DNA of 64,000 nucleotides from Streptomyces zhaozhouensis (GCF_900230195.1 NZ_OCNE01000004.1:310001-374000), one strand, 5' to 3'. Shown: positions 1-9,705, counted from the first letter of the stretch. Numbers and translations: made by a program. The notes: generated by a model from the letters alone, not told the origin.

Positions 1-1733
1 GGGCTGGGCTTCGGCTGGGGTCAGCCGGATCGCCCCGGACTTCCGTTCGGCAATGTCCAGCCAGCTCAAGCGCGGCAGCCGGTCGTTGAGCAGTGTCAGC
101 TCGGTGGTCACCTGCTCGCGTAGTTCGTCGACGAACTCCTGGGGGTCCAGAGGCTTTCGCAGCTCGTGGTAGTTCTCCTCTCGACGCTCGGCGAAGTCCT
201 GGGGCAGGTCCTCATCGGGGTTGCGCCATTTGTCGGCGCCGACGACCCAGATCTCCTTGCATTTGAGCTGGTCGCGCAATGCCTGGAAGGCGACGACCTC
301 GTAGACCATGCGCACCACTCGGCGCCGGCCGCGCTTGTCGGTGCGGTGGACGACCTCGGCCCAGTCCCCGCCCATTGCCTTGTGCACGGGCATGGTCTCG
401 CCCAACGGGTAGTACGTGGTGTTGCCCGCCGCCGCGTACCGGGCCACCAGGGCCAGGGCCTCGATCACCGGCTGGTGGGTGTGGTTGGACGAGCGGAACT
501 CCAGCACATCGAGCAGCTTGATCAGTCCGTGCCGGTAGTGGTTGGTGTACGACGCCTTCAACGTCGTCTGGACCGTCCGCCGGTAGACCGGGCCACGGGT
601 CTTGAACTCGTGCACCAGCTCCCGCAGCGTCTGCTCACCGCCGGACACCGCCGGGTAGACGACCTCACGGACCATGCCATCCGGTTCGGTGAGTGACGCC
701 TCGGCGAGCTTGAAGAGAATGTTCTCCTTGCCCGAGACCTTCTTGAACGCGTTGACCAGCTGCTCGGTGACCTTCCTCTCCGCCCGCGCCCCGATCCGGT
801 GCACCGTGGAGATCAGCAGTTCCACCAGCGTGTCCGTGATCTCTCGCTCCCGCTCGTGCAGCAGCGCGGCCAGCAGCGTCACCCGAAGCGGCAGCGGATG
901 CGTCCGCAGGTGGGAAGGGGATTCCACCGCGGCCCGCGCCCGCCAGCCCGCCACCACCTTCGGCGCGACGTCGATGAACAGATCCCGTGGCAGACCGATC
1001 GCCCGCACCGCCAGGAGCTTGTCGATCTCGGTGAGCATCGTCTCCAGGCTCACATTGCCCGGCGCTTCCTTGACCTTCGCCAGCACCGGCGGCGCGTACT
1101 CGCCCTCCGTACCACCGTCCGCGGGTCCGGCGTCGTCTTGGTCGGCGCCGGCCGCCAGAGCCACGATCCGCTCGACGCTCTCCACGGTCAGCCGGGAGGA
1201 GATCAGGGCAGTCAGTGACTCCTCGGCCGCCCGCAGAGCAGCCCCCACTAGCCGATCGCACCGGCCCGCCGTGGGCGGCTCGATGCTCTCCTCGCGACAG
1301 CGCGCCAGCAGTTCCACCCGGACCTGCTCGGGCCTGCGTTCCTTGTGCGCGACGTGTTCGGCCAGATACGCCGTCAGCTTCTCCGCGTCCGCGACGCTGC
1401 ACTCACGGAAACCCAGGTGCTCCCGGATCTGCGCACGGTGGTACTCGACCGTGCGGCCCGTCCAGTCGTAGGACTCCAGCTCCGAGGCAGGAACCTGTAC
1501 CTGCCGGGCGACGAACTCCACGGCTTCACCAGGCAGCTCTGCCCGGTTCCGGGGAAACCGGCCGTACTGCGTATAGAACTTCAGCAGCACGGCGAAGCCC
1601 AGTCGCTCGCACCACGCTTGCCCGACACGAGCACCTGCTCGTCCTTCAACAGCGTCCAGTGCTCGACGAGTTCATCCAGGTCCAACGGAGTACGGGCCAC
1701 GATCGCCGATCGTCCTCGCAGAGCTTCACTCAC
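1..1733 (-). pseudogene. Tn3-family transposase, 5' part, frameshifted and cut by the window edge
   Basis: The minus strand reads as a Tn3-family TnpA of the type starting with a DUF4158 domain. Recognisable stretches include YTQYGRFPRNRAELPGEAVE, YDWTGRTVEYHRAQIREHLG and VVYPAVSGGEQTLRELV. The first 37 or so codons, from the GTG at 1733, are in one frame. The rest, from about 1610 down to base 1 with no stop, is one base out of register. In relatives the sequence runs GKRGATRLGFA, so a one-base loss near 1605-1612 fits. The DDE catalytic half lies beyond the window. The start overlaps the end of the tnpC-like gene by 8 bp. Probably inactive unless the frameshift is programmed. Confidence 0.8.
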
Positions 1734-2400
1734 CGCAGCCGTACGGCCCAGGCGTCACCCACACGGGTGACGCCCTCCCAAGATCACCGCCGTTTGCGGC
1801 TGGTGACAGCATTCTTACCGGCACCCCGAGTTCGAGGAGTTGGGCTTCGAGCTGAGAAATCCGCCGGTCCTGGAAGCGGCTGTTGGAGCGGGCGGCTTGG
1901 AGCCGTTCTTCGAGTGTGCGTTTGTCCTGGGCGAGTTGCCGGACTCGTTGTTTGAGGTTGGTGTTCTCGGTGGTGACGCGTTCCATGGACTCGTCAGTCC
2001 ACTGAGTTTCCAGGTCGCGGATCTGGCCCATGAGCTGGGCGATCCTGTTCCGCTGGGCCCGGATCTCACCGTGTGCGGCCTTGAGGGCGTCCTCGGTGTT
2101 CAGCGCGCGTTCCCGCCAGGCGGCCTCGGCTTGGGCGTCCTGCCTTCTCTCGGCGCGCTCTGGTGTGACAGCGCCGCCGTGGTTGGAGGCGTCGGAGATG
2201 AGCTTGCGAGCGTCGGCGTTCTCGTAGAGGAAGGTGCGTGAGACGCCTGCTCGGCGGACGACGGCGGCTGCGGTGACGGGGGCCTTTCGGTGCTGCAAGT
2301 CCACGATGGCGTTGCGGACTTGGTCTACTTTGGCCTGGGTGCGCTGGCGGCGGGCTGCGATTGCTGCTGCTGTTCTGGGCCGTGGGAGCTGTTCGCTCAT
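1726..2400 (-). CDS. tnpC: TnpC-like transposition protein (DUF6262-type)
   Basis: A 224-residue soluble protein. It has an N-terminal helix-turn-helix-like segment (roughly residues 20-70, with AAVVRRAGVSRTFLYENADA) and then a long heptad-rich coiled coil with Glu/Arg/Leu runs (roughly 75-185). This matches the DUF6262/TnpC-like proteins that accompany Tn554-type recombinases, where TnpC affects orientation and frequency of insertion but is not itself a recombinase. The ATG at 2400 overlaps the TGA of tnpB (ATGA), which fixes the start and suggests translational coupling. Tn554 TnpC is about 125 residues, so this is a longer version. Confidence 0.72.
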   Translation of the reverse strand: MSEQLPRPRTAAAIAARRQRTQAKVDQVRNAIVDLQHRKAPVTAAAVVRRAGVSRTFLYENADARKLISDASNHGGAVTPERAERRQDAQAEAAWRERALNTEDALKAAHGEIRAQRNRIAQLMGQIRDLETQWTDESMERVTTENTNLKQRVRQLAQDKRTLEERLQAARSNSRFQDRRISQLEAQLLELGVPVRMLSPAANGGDLGRASPVWVTPGPYGCGE

Positions 2401-4997
2401 GCCGGGATCGCCTCGTCCTGGGTGGGCTCGCCGTCGTCGGTGGTGCGGGCCAGGTCGGCGGCTTTGAAGCCGGTGCTCCAGAGGCGGTGGAAGTAGTCCT
2501 GGGGACGTCGCAGGTCCAGCGCGAGGGCGTCGTCGAGGAGGCCGAGTCCGGCCAGTGTCTTCTCCAGGCCGTCGATGGCGCGGGCTGTGGGTGCGAAGAC
2601 CTCGTGGAGGTAGTCGGCGGTGGTGTCGTCCGGGGCGCGTTCGGCGATGGAGTGCCATTGCTCGCGCTTGCGGCGCCAGTAGAGGAGATCGGCGCCGGAC
2701 ATGACGAACTTGTCGCAGTTCTCGCAGTCGAGGTTGAACGGGCAGGCACCTCCGTCAACGACGGGCTGGAAGGTGCAGAACCCGCCCTCGGTCGGGGTGC
2801 TGCGGCGGGACAGGTCGATGGCGAGGGCTTCGGCCTGGTGGCGGTGGAGCGGGGTGAGAGGGCTGGAGAGCAGTTCGCCGGGATCGGCGGCGCCGGGGCC
2901 AGCGACCCAGACGTGCTGGAGGACGTCTTCGATCTCGGAGACCGCGACCTTGGCGTAGTGCTCGGCCATGCGCTCGGAGACCTGGCCGAGGTAGCGGCGG
3001 ATGTGGGAGAGGCTGGCGCCGTGCCGCAGCAGCCGGGTGGCGAGAGTGTGCCGGGCCTGGTGGGGGACGACGTTGCCGAGATCAAGGTCATCGACCCAGG
3101 GCCGGAAGTGGCTTTGGAACCAGTTGTAGGACAGTGGCCGGTGACCGTCACGGCTGCGGTGAGTGGAGGGGAACAGGGCCATGGCCGCCCGTTCGCGTGG
3201 CGTGGCCTGTTGTCCGCCGTGCCGTTCAGCGAAGCGGTCCAGCGTCTTGCGCTGGCGTTCGGCGAGCCGGCCATAAAGGGGTTCGGGGATGCGAATGGCC
3301 TGGTCGTAGTTTCCGACTTTCGTCTGGTCGTGCCAAAGCATGGGTAGGCCGTTGTAGCGCCCGAGGCATTCCAGTTTCAGATTGATGATCTCCCCGGCCC
3401 GGCGGCCGGTGTAGACGATCGCTTCCCAGATATCACGCATGCCCTGATCTCCGGGATCGTGATCCGCCGCGAGCCGTTCGAGATTGCCGGGGTCGGCCAA
3501 GGCGCGAGCCACCTCGTCCGGGAAAGGGCTGCGGCTTCGTGTGAGGGCCCGGCCGCCCACCGGCATGGCGACAATGAACTCCCGTGACAGGCCAATGTGC
3601 CGATAACTTCCGGTCTCCAGCGCGGTGCGCAATACGAGACGAACTCCGTTGAACAGCGTCTGCCTCATGATCGGCGTGATGGTCACCTTGCTCACCCGGT
3701 CGCGCGACGTCAGCGTCAGCGCAGGCAGCTTCATCCGTTCTCTGCGCCGGACCTCAGCGACGTACCGCTCCACGTGCTCGGCCGTCAGCTGAGCGGGATC
3801 GTGCCCGCCTGCCGGGGCATGGCTTTCCAGGAACGTGCCGAGTTCGACGCATGACTTGCGGGCGTTGTCCATGAAAGCAGATGTCCGCGGGCACTGCGGG
3901 GAGCGGAGGACTCCGGCCAGGTGTTCCCAGAGCAGGTCGCGCAGCCATCGCTGCGGCACGTCGGTCAGCGGGAAGTAGCCCGAGCGCTTCGGGAACAGGA
4001 CGCCGAAAAGTTGCGTCTGGAGAAATCCATCTTCACGGGTGCCGGCCGGGGTGAGGTAAACCAGCCGCAACTCGGCGAGCATCTCCCGGGCGATCATCCG
4101 GTAGTAGCCGTTCGTGCACTGAGCCAGATCCATCTCCAGCAGAGAGCCACAGTCTTGGCGGTGGCACGAGTTCACCAGTCCCTGAATCCACGGCAGTTCC
4201 CAGGGCCGACGCTCTCCGCCCTGTCCATGCGCGTGCAGACCCCACTTGATCTCAGCCTTCAGCAGAGGCCGCAGCCCGCGCAGATCGATTTCCCCGACGC
4301 GCATCACCGGAGGCTGAAACGCGCACCACTGGCGAAAGGCGGTCTCATCGTCGTAGCTGACCGGCACTGGCAGGTCGTGCAACTCGAATCGCTGGACGTA
4401 CTTGTCCGGCAATCCGGCACCGCCCGGCCTGCCCGCCGCGCGATAGCGGTCAAGGTGCAGCTGGCACAATCCCAGCGGAGAGGCCGCCAGTTCCTCACAG
4501 GCCCGAGTGCAACAGTGCCCATAGCTGGGGCAGGGGCGTTGCCCCGCCAGCCACTGCTCGAAGTCAGCATCCTCACCGTGCTTGCGATGGTGAGCCCGCC
4601 ACCGGTTGCGGTGCCGGTGGCACAGAGCCAGGGCACGGTTGAACGCCGGCCGTTCCGGGCAGATCCGGCACCGCACTTCCTCGGCCGTCCTGGTGGCCTT
4701 CAACGGCTCAGCGGTGTGCACGAAATCGCTCTTGCGCATGCCCGCGCCCTGGGCCTGCCGCCACTGTTCGGCGTGAATGGCGCACAAATCCTTCTTCTGC
4801 CAGCGCGGACGTTCGCAGTCCACCACCGCGCAGTGCCAGGGGTAGAGAGGGTGCCGGTCTGGGATCCGGATGACATCCTCACGGAAGACCGGGTCGACAC
4901 TGGGGCCGTTGAGCAGAGCCGTCAGCAGTTCCAGCCGGTCCCGTGCCTCTCGACGGTCAGGACCAGGAAGAAGCGCGGGCAGCGGGATGGCAGTCAC
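2397..4997 (-). CDS. tnpB: TnpB-like tyrosine recombinase with Cys/His-rich N-terminus
   Basis: 866 residues. The C-terminal half carries the tyrosine recombinase core: YTGRRAGEI (first Arg, about residue 533), VPHQARHTLATRLL (His-x-x-Arg, about 645) and EHYAKV (nucleophile Tyr, about 680). The N-terminal 200 residues contain several Cys/His clusters (CAVVDCERP, CRICPERP, CPSYGHCCTRACEE) that look like zinc-binding modules, and another Cys cluster follows the catalytic core (CPFNLDCENCDKF). It is expected to work with TnpA in cutting and joining transposon ends. The GTG start at 4997 overlaps the TGA of tnpA. Confidence 0.82.
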   Translation of the reverse strand: MTAIPLPALLPGPDRREARDRLELLTALLNGPSVDPVFREDVIRIPDRHPLYPWHCAVVDCERPRWQKKDLCAIHAEQWRQAQGAGMRKSDFVHTAEPLKATRTAEEVRCRICPERPAFNRALALCHRHRNRWRAHHRKHGEDADFEQWLAGQRPCPSYGHCCTRACEELAASPLGLCQLHLDRYRAAGRPGGAGLPDKYVQRFELHDLPVPVSYDDETAFRQWCAFQPPVMRVGEIDLRGLRPLLKAEIKWGLHAHGQGGERRPWELPWIQGLVNSCHRQDCGSLLEMDLAQCTNGYYRMIAREMLAELRLVYLTPAGTREDGFLQTQLFGVLFPKRSGYFPLTDVPQRWLRDLLWEHLAGVLRSPQCPRTSAFMDNARKSCVELGTFLESHAPAGGHDPAQLTAEHVERYVAEVRRRERMKLPALTLTSRDRVSKVTITPIMRQTLFNGVRLVLRTALETGSYRHIGLSREFIVAMPVGGRALTRSRSPFPDEVARALADPGNLERLAADHDPGDQGMRDIWEAIVYTGRRAGEIINLKLECLGRYNGLPMLWHDQTKVGNYDQAIRIPEPLYGRLAERQRKTLDRFAERHGGQQATPRERAAMALFPSTHRSRDGHRPLSYNWFQSHFRPWVDDLDLGNVVPHQARHTLATRLLRHGASLSHIRRYLGQVSERMAEHYAKVAVSEIEDVLQHVWVAGPGAADPGELLSSPLTPLHRHQAEALAIDLSRRSTPTEGGFCTFQPVVDGGACPFNLDCENCDKFVMSGADLLYWRRKREQWHSIAERAPDDTTADYLHEVFAPTARAIDGLEKTLAGLGLLDDALALDLRRPQDYFHRLWSTGFKAADLARTTDDGEPTQDEAIPA

Positions 4998-6256
4998 TCG
5001 CCCTCACCCCATGCCTTGCTAAGAGCACGCGCGAAGCCGGGATCGTGGACATCCGCGTGCGCGTAGATCTCATCGACCGTGGCCGCCGACGCCCAGCCGC
5101 CCGCCTCGCGGGTGACGACCAGGTCACCGCCAGAGGCGTCCAGAACCGCGGTGGCGAAAGAATGCCGGAATCCATGGGGTTTGATCCGGCCCAGCTCGGC
5201 GCGCTTGCCAGCCCTGGACAGCATGCGCCGGGCGCCATCCGTCGTCCACGGCTCCCCGGCGCGATCACCGTGGAGCTGGACGAGCAGCATGCCGTGCCCG
5301 GCCGCCCGGGGGTACTCGGTCGTCATGTACTCGAAGTAGGTGTGGATCATCGCCGGGCTGGCCCGCCTGATCAGCCCGCCGTGCACCGTGCCGTCCTCGA
5401 CGTACCACTCGGGCTTGGTCTTGGCCGCCGCCCGGTTCGGATTCGCCGGACGGTGGCAGACATGCACATGCGGCGAGCGGCACTGCCGACACCCGGCACC
5501 CTCCCGCAGGTGCAGATCCTCCAAGTGAAGTCCGCACAGCTCACCGACGCGGAACCCGCCGTCCGCCAGCCAGGTCACCACCAACCGGTCCCGAGCCGAA
5601 CGAACCGTCTCCAGCAGCGTCTCCTTGGCCCCCTCCGGCGCCATCTTCGGATGCCGCCGCCGCACCTGCTTGGGCGCCAGCGGATTGCTCGGCATCGCCG
5701 TCTTGACGTGCCCGAGCAGGGCGCGGTTGCGATCCGCGCGGCTCGGCAACCGGGCCCGGTCCAACTGCCTGCCCAGGTCCTCGTTGACCCCCAGTGCGGC
5801 CTGATGCAGGTAGAAGCCCTTCAGGCAAGCAGCCGTCAACGACAGCGTCGCCTGTCCATAGGGGCGCTTGCCCTCCCGCCACGGCAGACCGAACGGCCCC
5901 GAGACCTTCGCCCCCACCGCTCCCATGTACCGCTGGAGGTCAGACAGCGTCACCGACGCCAGCGGCAGGCACTCGCGCTCCAGCCACCGCAAGTGATCCA
6001 CCAGCAGATACGCGTACGTCCGGTCCGTCCCCGGCTCCCGAGTCCGCAGGAACCGATCGGCCTCCGCATGGACCGCACCCTCGGGCCACACGATCGTGAA
6101 CGACCGCGTACCGTCACCCCGCTCAAGCACCTGCACCCGCAGGATCCCAATCACCAACTGCCCACTCACACACGCCTCCCAGGCCACATGCCGCACATCA
6201 CGTACATGGCCGGTCAACGAGTACGCCACGAGACAGGACACGGGCCCCACGAACAT
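4994..6256 (-). CDS. tnpA: TnpA-like tyrosine recombinase
   Basis: About 420 residues. A SAM-like N-terminal DNA-binding region is followed by the catalytic domain with GGFRVGELCGL (Arg, about residue 236), KPHGFRHSFATAVL (His and Arg, about 361-364), GGWAS (Trp, about 388) and VDEIYAHAD (Tyr, about 398), so all key residues are present. The reading frame is open up to 6334, but that extension runs into tgmB sequence. I use the ATG at 6256, which overlaps the TGA of the truncated tgmB in a TGATG arrangement. A later GTG near 6168 is also possible. First gene of the tnpABC module. Confidence 0.8.
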   Translation of the reverse strand: MFVGPVSCLVAYSLTGHVRDVRHVAWEACVSGQLVIGILRVQVLERGDGTRSFTIVWPEGAVHAEADRFLRTREPGTDRTYAYLLVDHLRWLERECLPLASVTLSDLQRYMGAVGAKVSGPFGLPWREGKRPYGQATLSLTAACLKGFYLHQAALGVNEDLGRQLDRARLPSRADRNRALLGHVKTAMPSNPLAPKQVRRRHPKMAPEGAKETLLETVRSARDRLVVTWLADGGFRVGELCGLHLEDLHLREGAGCRQCRSPHVHVCHRPANPNRAAAKTKPEWYVEDGTVHGGLIRRASPAMIHTYFEYMTTEYPRAAGHGMLLVQLHGDRAGEPWTTDGARRMLSRAGKRAELGRIKPHGFRHSFATAVLDASGGDLVVTREAGGWASAATVDEIYAHADVHDPGFARALSKAWGEGE

Positions 6257-7143
6257 CACGAACAGCCGGAAGACAGGTCGGTAAACTCCAGGAACCACCA
6301 TCGCCCCGTACGGTCCACGGCGAAGTCGAAGCAACCGAAGACCAGCCGGAAGTGTTCCAGGTAGCGGCGTAGGGCGGCGCTGGTGTCGGGCGGGGTCTGA
6401 ACGGGGGTGTACGTCAGGCGGCTGTAATCGGTGCGCCAGTCGAGTAGACCGGAGTCGATACGCACGCTGAACACGTGGTCGCCGATGACGGTCACGCGCA
6501 TGTCACAGACCTTGTCCACCTGCCGTTGGAACAGGTGGGCGGTGCCACTGACAGCGTCGTCTATCTCCTCGGCTCGGACCGTGCCGACTTCCACTGTGCA
6601 TGACACGCCGTCCGTGTCCCGGTACAGCGGCGCCGACAACGGTTTGTAGATCACCGGCCCGTGTTCTTTGGCGAACGTGCGGGCCGCGCCCGGGTCGGAC
6701 GTGAGCAGCGTCGGCGGGAGCGTGAATCCGGCAGCTGCGGCGGCGGCCAAGCCCGAGGGTTTGAACTCGGCGTCCCCGATGCGGTGCGGGTGGTTCACGT
6801 ACAGGCAGGCGGGGAGGGAGGCCAGTACGCCGCCGAGGCCGTACCGGGCCTGGGTGACCGCGAACCGCGCGGTCTGTTCGTCCAGGTGCGGGAAGGTGAA
6901 GCCGGAAGGGCGGCGGTAGTACAACGACCGCGCCCGCCCCAAGTCGGCAGTGCGCGACGGTGTGTCCATCGTGCCTATGACGCCGTCGCTGGTGAGGGTG
7001 GCCGCGAACGACAAGGTGGCGGGGAAGTCCCCGGAGTCGAACCGCACGACCGGGACACCCCGGCCGTGCAGCTCGTCAATCACCAGGTCGGTCGTGGGGT
7101 CGTCCAGGTTGGTGACGACCAGCACCTGACCCGGCTCTGTCAC
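6256..7143 (-). pseudogene. tgmB: ATP-grasp graspetide maturase (TgmB-like), C-terminus lost to transposon insertion
   Basis: 295 residues of an ATP-grasp peptide ester/amide ligase of the TgmB/MvdD type, which uses ATP to link Thr/Ser side chains to acidic side chains of a partner peptide. Family features are the N-terminal PGQVLVVTNLDDPTTDLV, the ATP-grasp lysine in GPVIYKPLSAPLYRD and the late segment CFDFAVDRTGRWWFLE. Relatives continue into an ExNPNG-type Mg-ATP-binding motif and about 25-30 more residues. Here the match ends after FLE and nine unrelated residues follow before a stop. The lost motif binds Mg-ATP, so the enzyme should be dead. The GTG at 7143 overlaps the tgmA stop (GTGA). 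Confidence 0.83.
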
Positions 7144-7454
7144 TGGTCGCTGTCGTTCCCGGTGTCCTGGTCCCCGCCGCCGGACCCGCCGCCGCCGCTG
7201 CTGCCGTCGGACGGGTTGCCGGTGTTCGTGGGCGGGTTGGTACCGGTGCTGGTGCCGTGCCCCGGCATCATCATCGGTTGTCCGGCCGCGTCGAAGTAGC
7301 GGGCCGTCTGCGTGGTGGGATTCAGCTCGGTGCGCGCGTAGCCGGGGGCAAACGCGGGGTAGGGCGTCATACGCCGTACGCCCCAGGGCACGGGGGTGGG
7401 GTGTCCGGACGGCAGCGGCGTCCCGGTCGGGAGCCGGTCGGAATGAGCGAACAT
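7140..7454 (-). CDS. tgmA: graspetide precursor peptide (TgmA-like)
   Basis: A 104-residue peptide of the ATP-grasp-modified RiPP precursor family. The conserved leader is visible as PWGVRRMTPYP (residues about 24-34) and TARYFDAAGQPMMMPGHGT (about 50-69). The presumed core is a Thr/Ser/Gly/Asp-rich tail ending in DQDTGNDSDQ, which supplies both hydroxyl donors and acidic acceptors for side-chain ester rings. AAGGAGA lies 6 nt before the ATG at 7454. It is co-translated with tgmB (GTGA overlap). The precursor is intact although its maturase is broken. Confidence 0.85.
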   Translation of the reverse strand: MFAHSDRLPTGTPLPSGHPTPVPWGVRRMTPYPAFAPGYARTELNPTTQTARYFDAAGQPMMMPGHGTSTGTNPPTNTGNPSDGSSGGGGSGGGDQDTGNDSDQ

Positions 7455-7623
7455 GCTGTCTCCTTGTCGGCTGCACGGAGCGGCCCCGCGATCAGGGCCG
7501 GGTGGTGTGCGAGGGCTTCTCCTGGATCGGGTGAGGTGCTCGGTCTCTCCCGAGTGCTCTGCCACTGTCCCGCCATCCACTCGGGGGTCATTGCGGACGC
7601 CGGACGGAAACATTGCGGGTTGT

Positions 7624-7653
7624 TGCAAGCCGGCGTCACGTTCTCTTACGGTC
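7624..7653 (+). promoter_or_regulatory. candidate promoter for the XRE/TPR regulator gene
   Basis: TTGCAA and TACGGT are separated by 18 nt, about 40 nt before the regulator ATG at 7694. This lies in the 239-bp space between the divergent tgmA and regulator genes. It is a resemblance to sigma-HrdB promoters only. Confidence 0.35.
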
Positions 7654-7693
7654 GCTACCGTGGGTATGTGCCTTCGCACTCTGAGGGAGCGTC

Positions 7694-9121
7694 ATGGCTG
7701 CGATCACCCGCGCACGACGAGCTGAGATCCAGTTGGTGTCAGCCCGCATCCGCCGTGCCGGCCAGCGTTCCTCGCATCCGACGCGGCGGATAGCCGACGC
7801 CATCCGCGCGGAGCTTCCTGAAGTGACCGCTCTGGAAGCATGGCGTATGGCGTTGGGCTGGTCCCGCGCCGTGGCTGTGGAGGAGATCGTGATGGCGTGC
7901 TTGGCTGCCGGCCTGCCGGAGCCAGGTCTGACCGAGCCGATGCTGTGCCGCTGGGAACATGACCCGCGGGAGCGTCCCAGTGCCGACTACGCGGTGATGA
8001 TCGGCCGTGCCTACGGCACCACCCTCCAGGCGCTGGGGCTGACTCGGCACGCGCGGGCGATCACGTCCCCGCGACCCAGCGATATCCACTACGGTCGGCC
8101 CGACCGCACCTCACCGCTGCCGACCACGGGAGAGCCCATGACGACCGCCGCCGGCCTGCCAGCCGTACGGGAGTCCCTGCACCTCGCGCTCCAGGTCGAT
8201 CCCTCCGCGGGGGCGGCGGTGCTGGAGGCCGCCGAGGCGGCGGTCGAGCACTACGCGCTCCACTACAGCCGCCACCCACCGCACACCCTGTTCGCCGAAG
8301 TACGCGCTACCCGGGGCTTGTTGCTGGGACCGCTCGGCCGGGACAGCCAGCCGAGCAGCGGACTGCTGCGCCATCTCGGCTGGCTGTCCGGGATGCTTGG
8401 CAACCTCGCCCATCACCTGGGCGACGACACGGGAGCCCGTGTCCACCTGTCCGCCGCCGCCCACCTGGGGAACCGCTCGGGCGACGCCCGGCTCCTCGCA
8501 TGGGCCCACGGCGCGCACAGCATGACGCTGCGCGCCAGCGGCCACCACGAGGCGGCCGTGCGCAGCGCCCGACGCGGCTTGGAGGCCGCGCCCAACGTGC
8601 TGGTGCGCGCCCAGCTCAACGCCTGGGCGCTCGCACCCGCGCTCGCCGCCCGTGGGGACGGCGAGGGCGCGGAGGCCGCGTGGCGCGCGGCGGAGAACGC
8701 GATGGCGGCGGCGCCGGGGGTGGAACCCGGCCGATGGGGGTACGACCTCGCCGAGCACCGCCTGCACGGCGCGGAGCTGCACCTGACGCTCAGCCAACCC
8801 GTGCGGGCCGCGCCGTTGGCTGAGGAGTCGGTCGCCGCCACCGTGTCGGGCACGCCCGGATGGGCCGCCGCCACGTTGCTTCTCGCCCGCGCCGAGGCCG
8901 CCGCCGGTGAAGGGGGCGACGCCGCTGCCCGAGCCCTCGCCGTGCTGGACCGGGTGCCTGCCAACCGGCTGCGCGCGACCTCGCGCGCCCGGCTCGCCCA
9001 GCTGGGGAGCGACCTCGCGGGGCTCCAGGCAGCGGCCGTCGTCGAGTTGCGCGATCGGCTGCGCGAGCTGCCGGCACCGATCACTCCCCACGGTCGGCCC
9101 GCGCCGGCCGACCAGAGCTGA
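7694..9121 (+). CDS. XRE-type regulator with TPR-like C-terminal domain
   Basis: 475 residues. The first 120 or so hold a helix-turn-helix region (EAWRMALGWSRAVAVEEIV ... GLTEPMLCRWEHDPRERPS) of the Streptomyces XRE family. The rest is alpha-helical with TPR-like repeats (LAWAHGAHSMTLRASGHHEAA, ARAQLNAWALAPALAARGDG). Such proteins often sit next to tgm and lanthipeptide loci as pathway regulators. It diverges from tgmA and probably controls it. The ATG at 7694 is preceded by GAGGGAG. Confidence 0.75.
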   Translation: MAAITRARRAEIQLVSARIRRAGQRSSHPTRRIADAIRAELPEVTALEAWRMALGWSRAVAVEEIVMACLAAGLPEPGLTEPMLCRWEHDPRERPSADYAVMIGRAYGTTLQALGLTRHARAITSPRPSDIHYGRPDRTSPLPTTGEPMTTAAGLPAVRESLHLALQVDPSAGAAVLEAAEAAVEHYALHYSRHPPHTLFAEVRATRGLLLGPLGRDSQPSSGLLRHLGWLSGMLGNLAHHLGDDTGARVHLSAAAHLGNRSGDARLLAWAHGAHSMTLRASGHHEAAVRSARRGLEAAPNVLVRAQLNAWALAPALAARGDGEGAEAAWRAAENAMAAAPGVEPGRWGYDLAEHRLHGAELHLTLSQPVRAAPLAEESVAATVSGTPGWAAATLLLARAEAAAGEGGDAAARALAVLDRVPANRLRATSRARLAQLGSDLAGLQAAAVVELRDRLRELPAPITPHGRPAPADQS

Positions 9122-9366
9122 CGGCGCCCACCGCCGTGGTCGCTCGTGGGCGACGGGGAGGCGCCGCACCGGATCGCACGCCACCAGCCGGTCGCCGTGC
9201 CGGGAGATCCGGCGCGGGCGTGTCGGAGGCTTCCCAACTCCACGGGCGTGCCAGGAGATCGGTTCGGTTCCCGGTCACGGTATGGACGTTCCGGACCACG
9301 AGGCGATCATTCGATTACCAAAGGTCACGTTCCAGTGCATTCCTCGACCGAACGGAGACGCCGCCG

Positions 9367-9705
9367 ATGAAGCCTCCGGCACGTGAGCCGCTGTCCCGGG
9401 CGCGGCGAACCGCGATCCATCTGGAGGTACGTGATCAGTACGCGAGCACAGACCCCGATTTCCTCGAATGGCGTAAGGGGCGACGCACGTTCACGCCGGG
9501 CAACCGTGCGGACTGGTGGGAGGGCTGGCATGACGCGGTGCAGGCCGCCGTTTCGCGTGGGGTATCGGTTCGTCGTGCGCGCGTAGTGTCCGAGCCTCTG
9601 ACCGAGTACGTGTGGTGGGAGCACGAATACGCGGTGACCCATATCGCTGCCGGTGAGGATGTTCGTTGGCTCTCCCGACGTCACGCCATAGACCTCGCTG
9701 AGCCC
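9367..9705 (+). pseudogene. DUF6879-family protein, C-terminal part missing
   Basis: Residues 1-113 match the N-terminal part of DUF6879 proteins (FLEWRKGRRTFTPGNRADWW, EYVWWEHEYAVTHIAAGEDVRWLSRR), common small actinobacterial proteins of unknown function that often lie next to XRE regulators. After about 9705 the frame stays open but reads antisense to the neighbouring methyltransferase and no longer resembles the family. The gene was probably cut by the rearrangement that brought in the methyltransferase and IS sequence. The ATG at 9367 is the likely start. Confidence 0.6.

Larger units (their letters stand above)
1726..6289 (-). mobile_element. Tn554-like element (tnpA-tnpB-tnpC module), left limit unclear
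   Basis: Three minus-strand genes joined by 4-bp overlaps encode two tyrosine recombinases and a small helical protein, in the order and relative sizes of Tn554 tnpA, tnpB and tnpC. The right-hand limit is inferred near 6289, where the coding sequence of the tgmB-like maturase stops matching its family (after RWWFLE). The left limit is not visible; a Tn3-type transposase fragment follows tnpC at once, so the element may be truncated or may continue past base 1. Confidence 0.7.

Noticed and set aside
166..1955. Several long plus-strand frames over the first 2 kb
   Set aside because: They are antisense to a clear Tn3-type transposase and have low-complexity, Arg/Pro-rich products with no motif.
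2397..3347. Plus-strand frames opposite tnpB and tnpC
   Set aside because: High GC keeps reverse frames open; the minus-strand recombinase motifs and 4-bp gene overlaps decide the coding strand.
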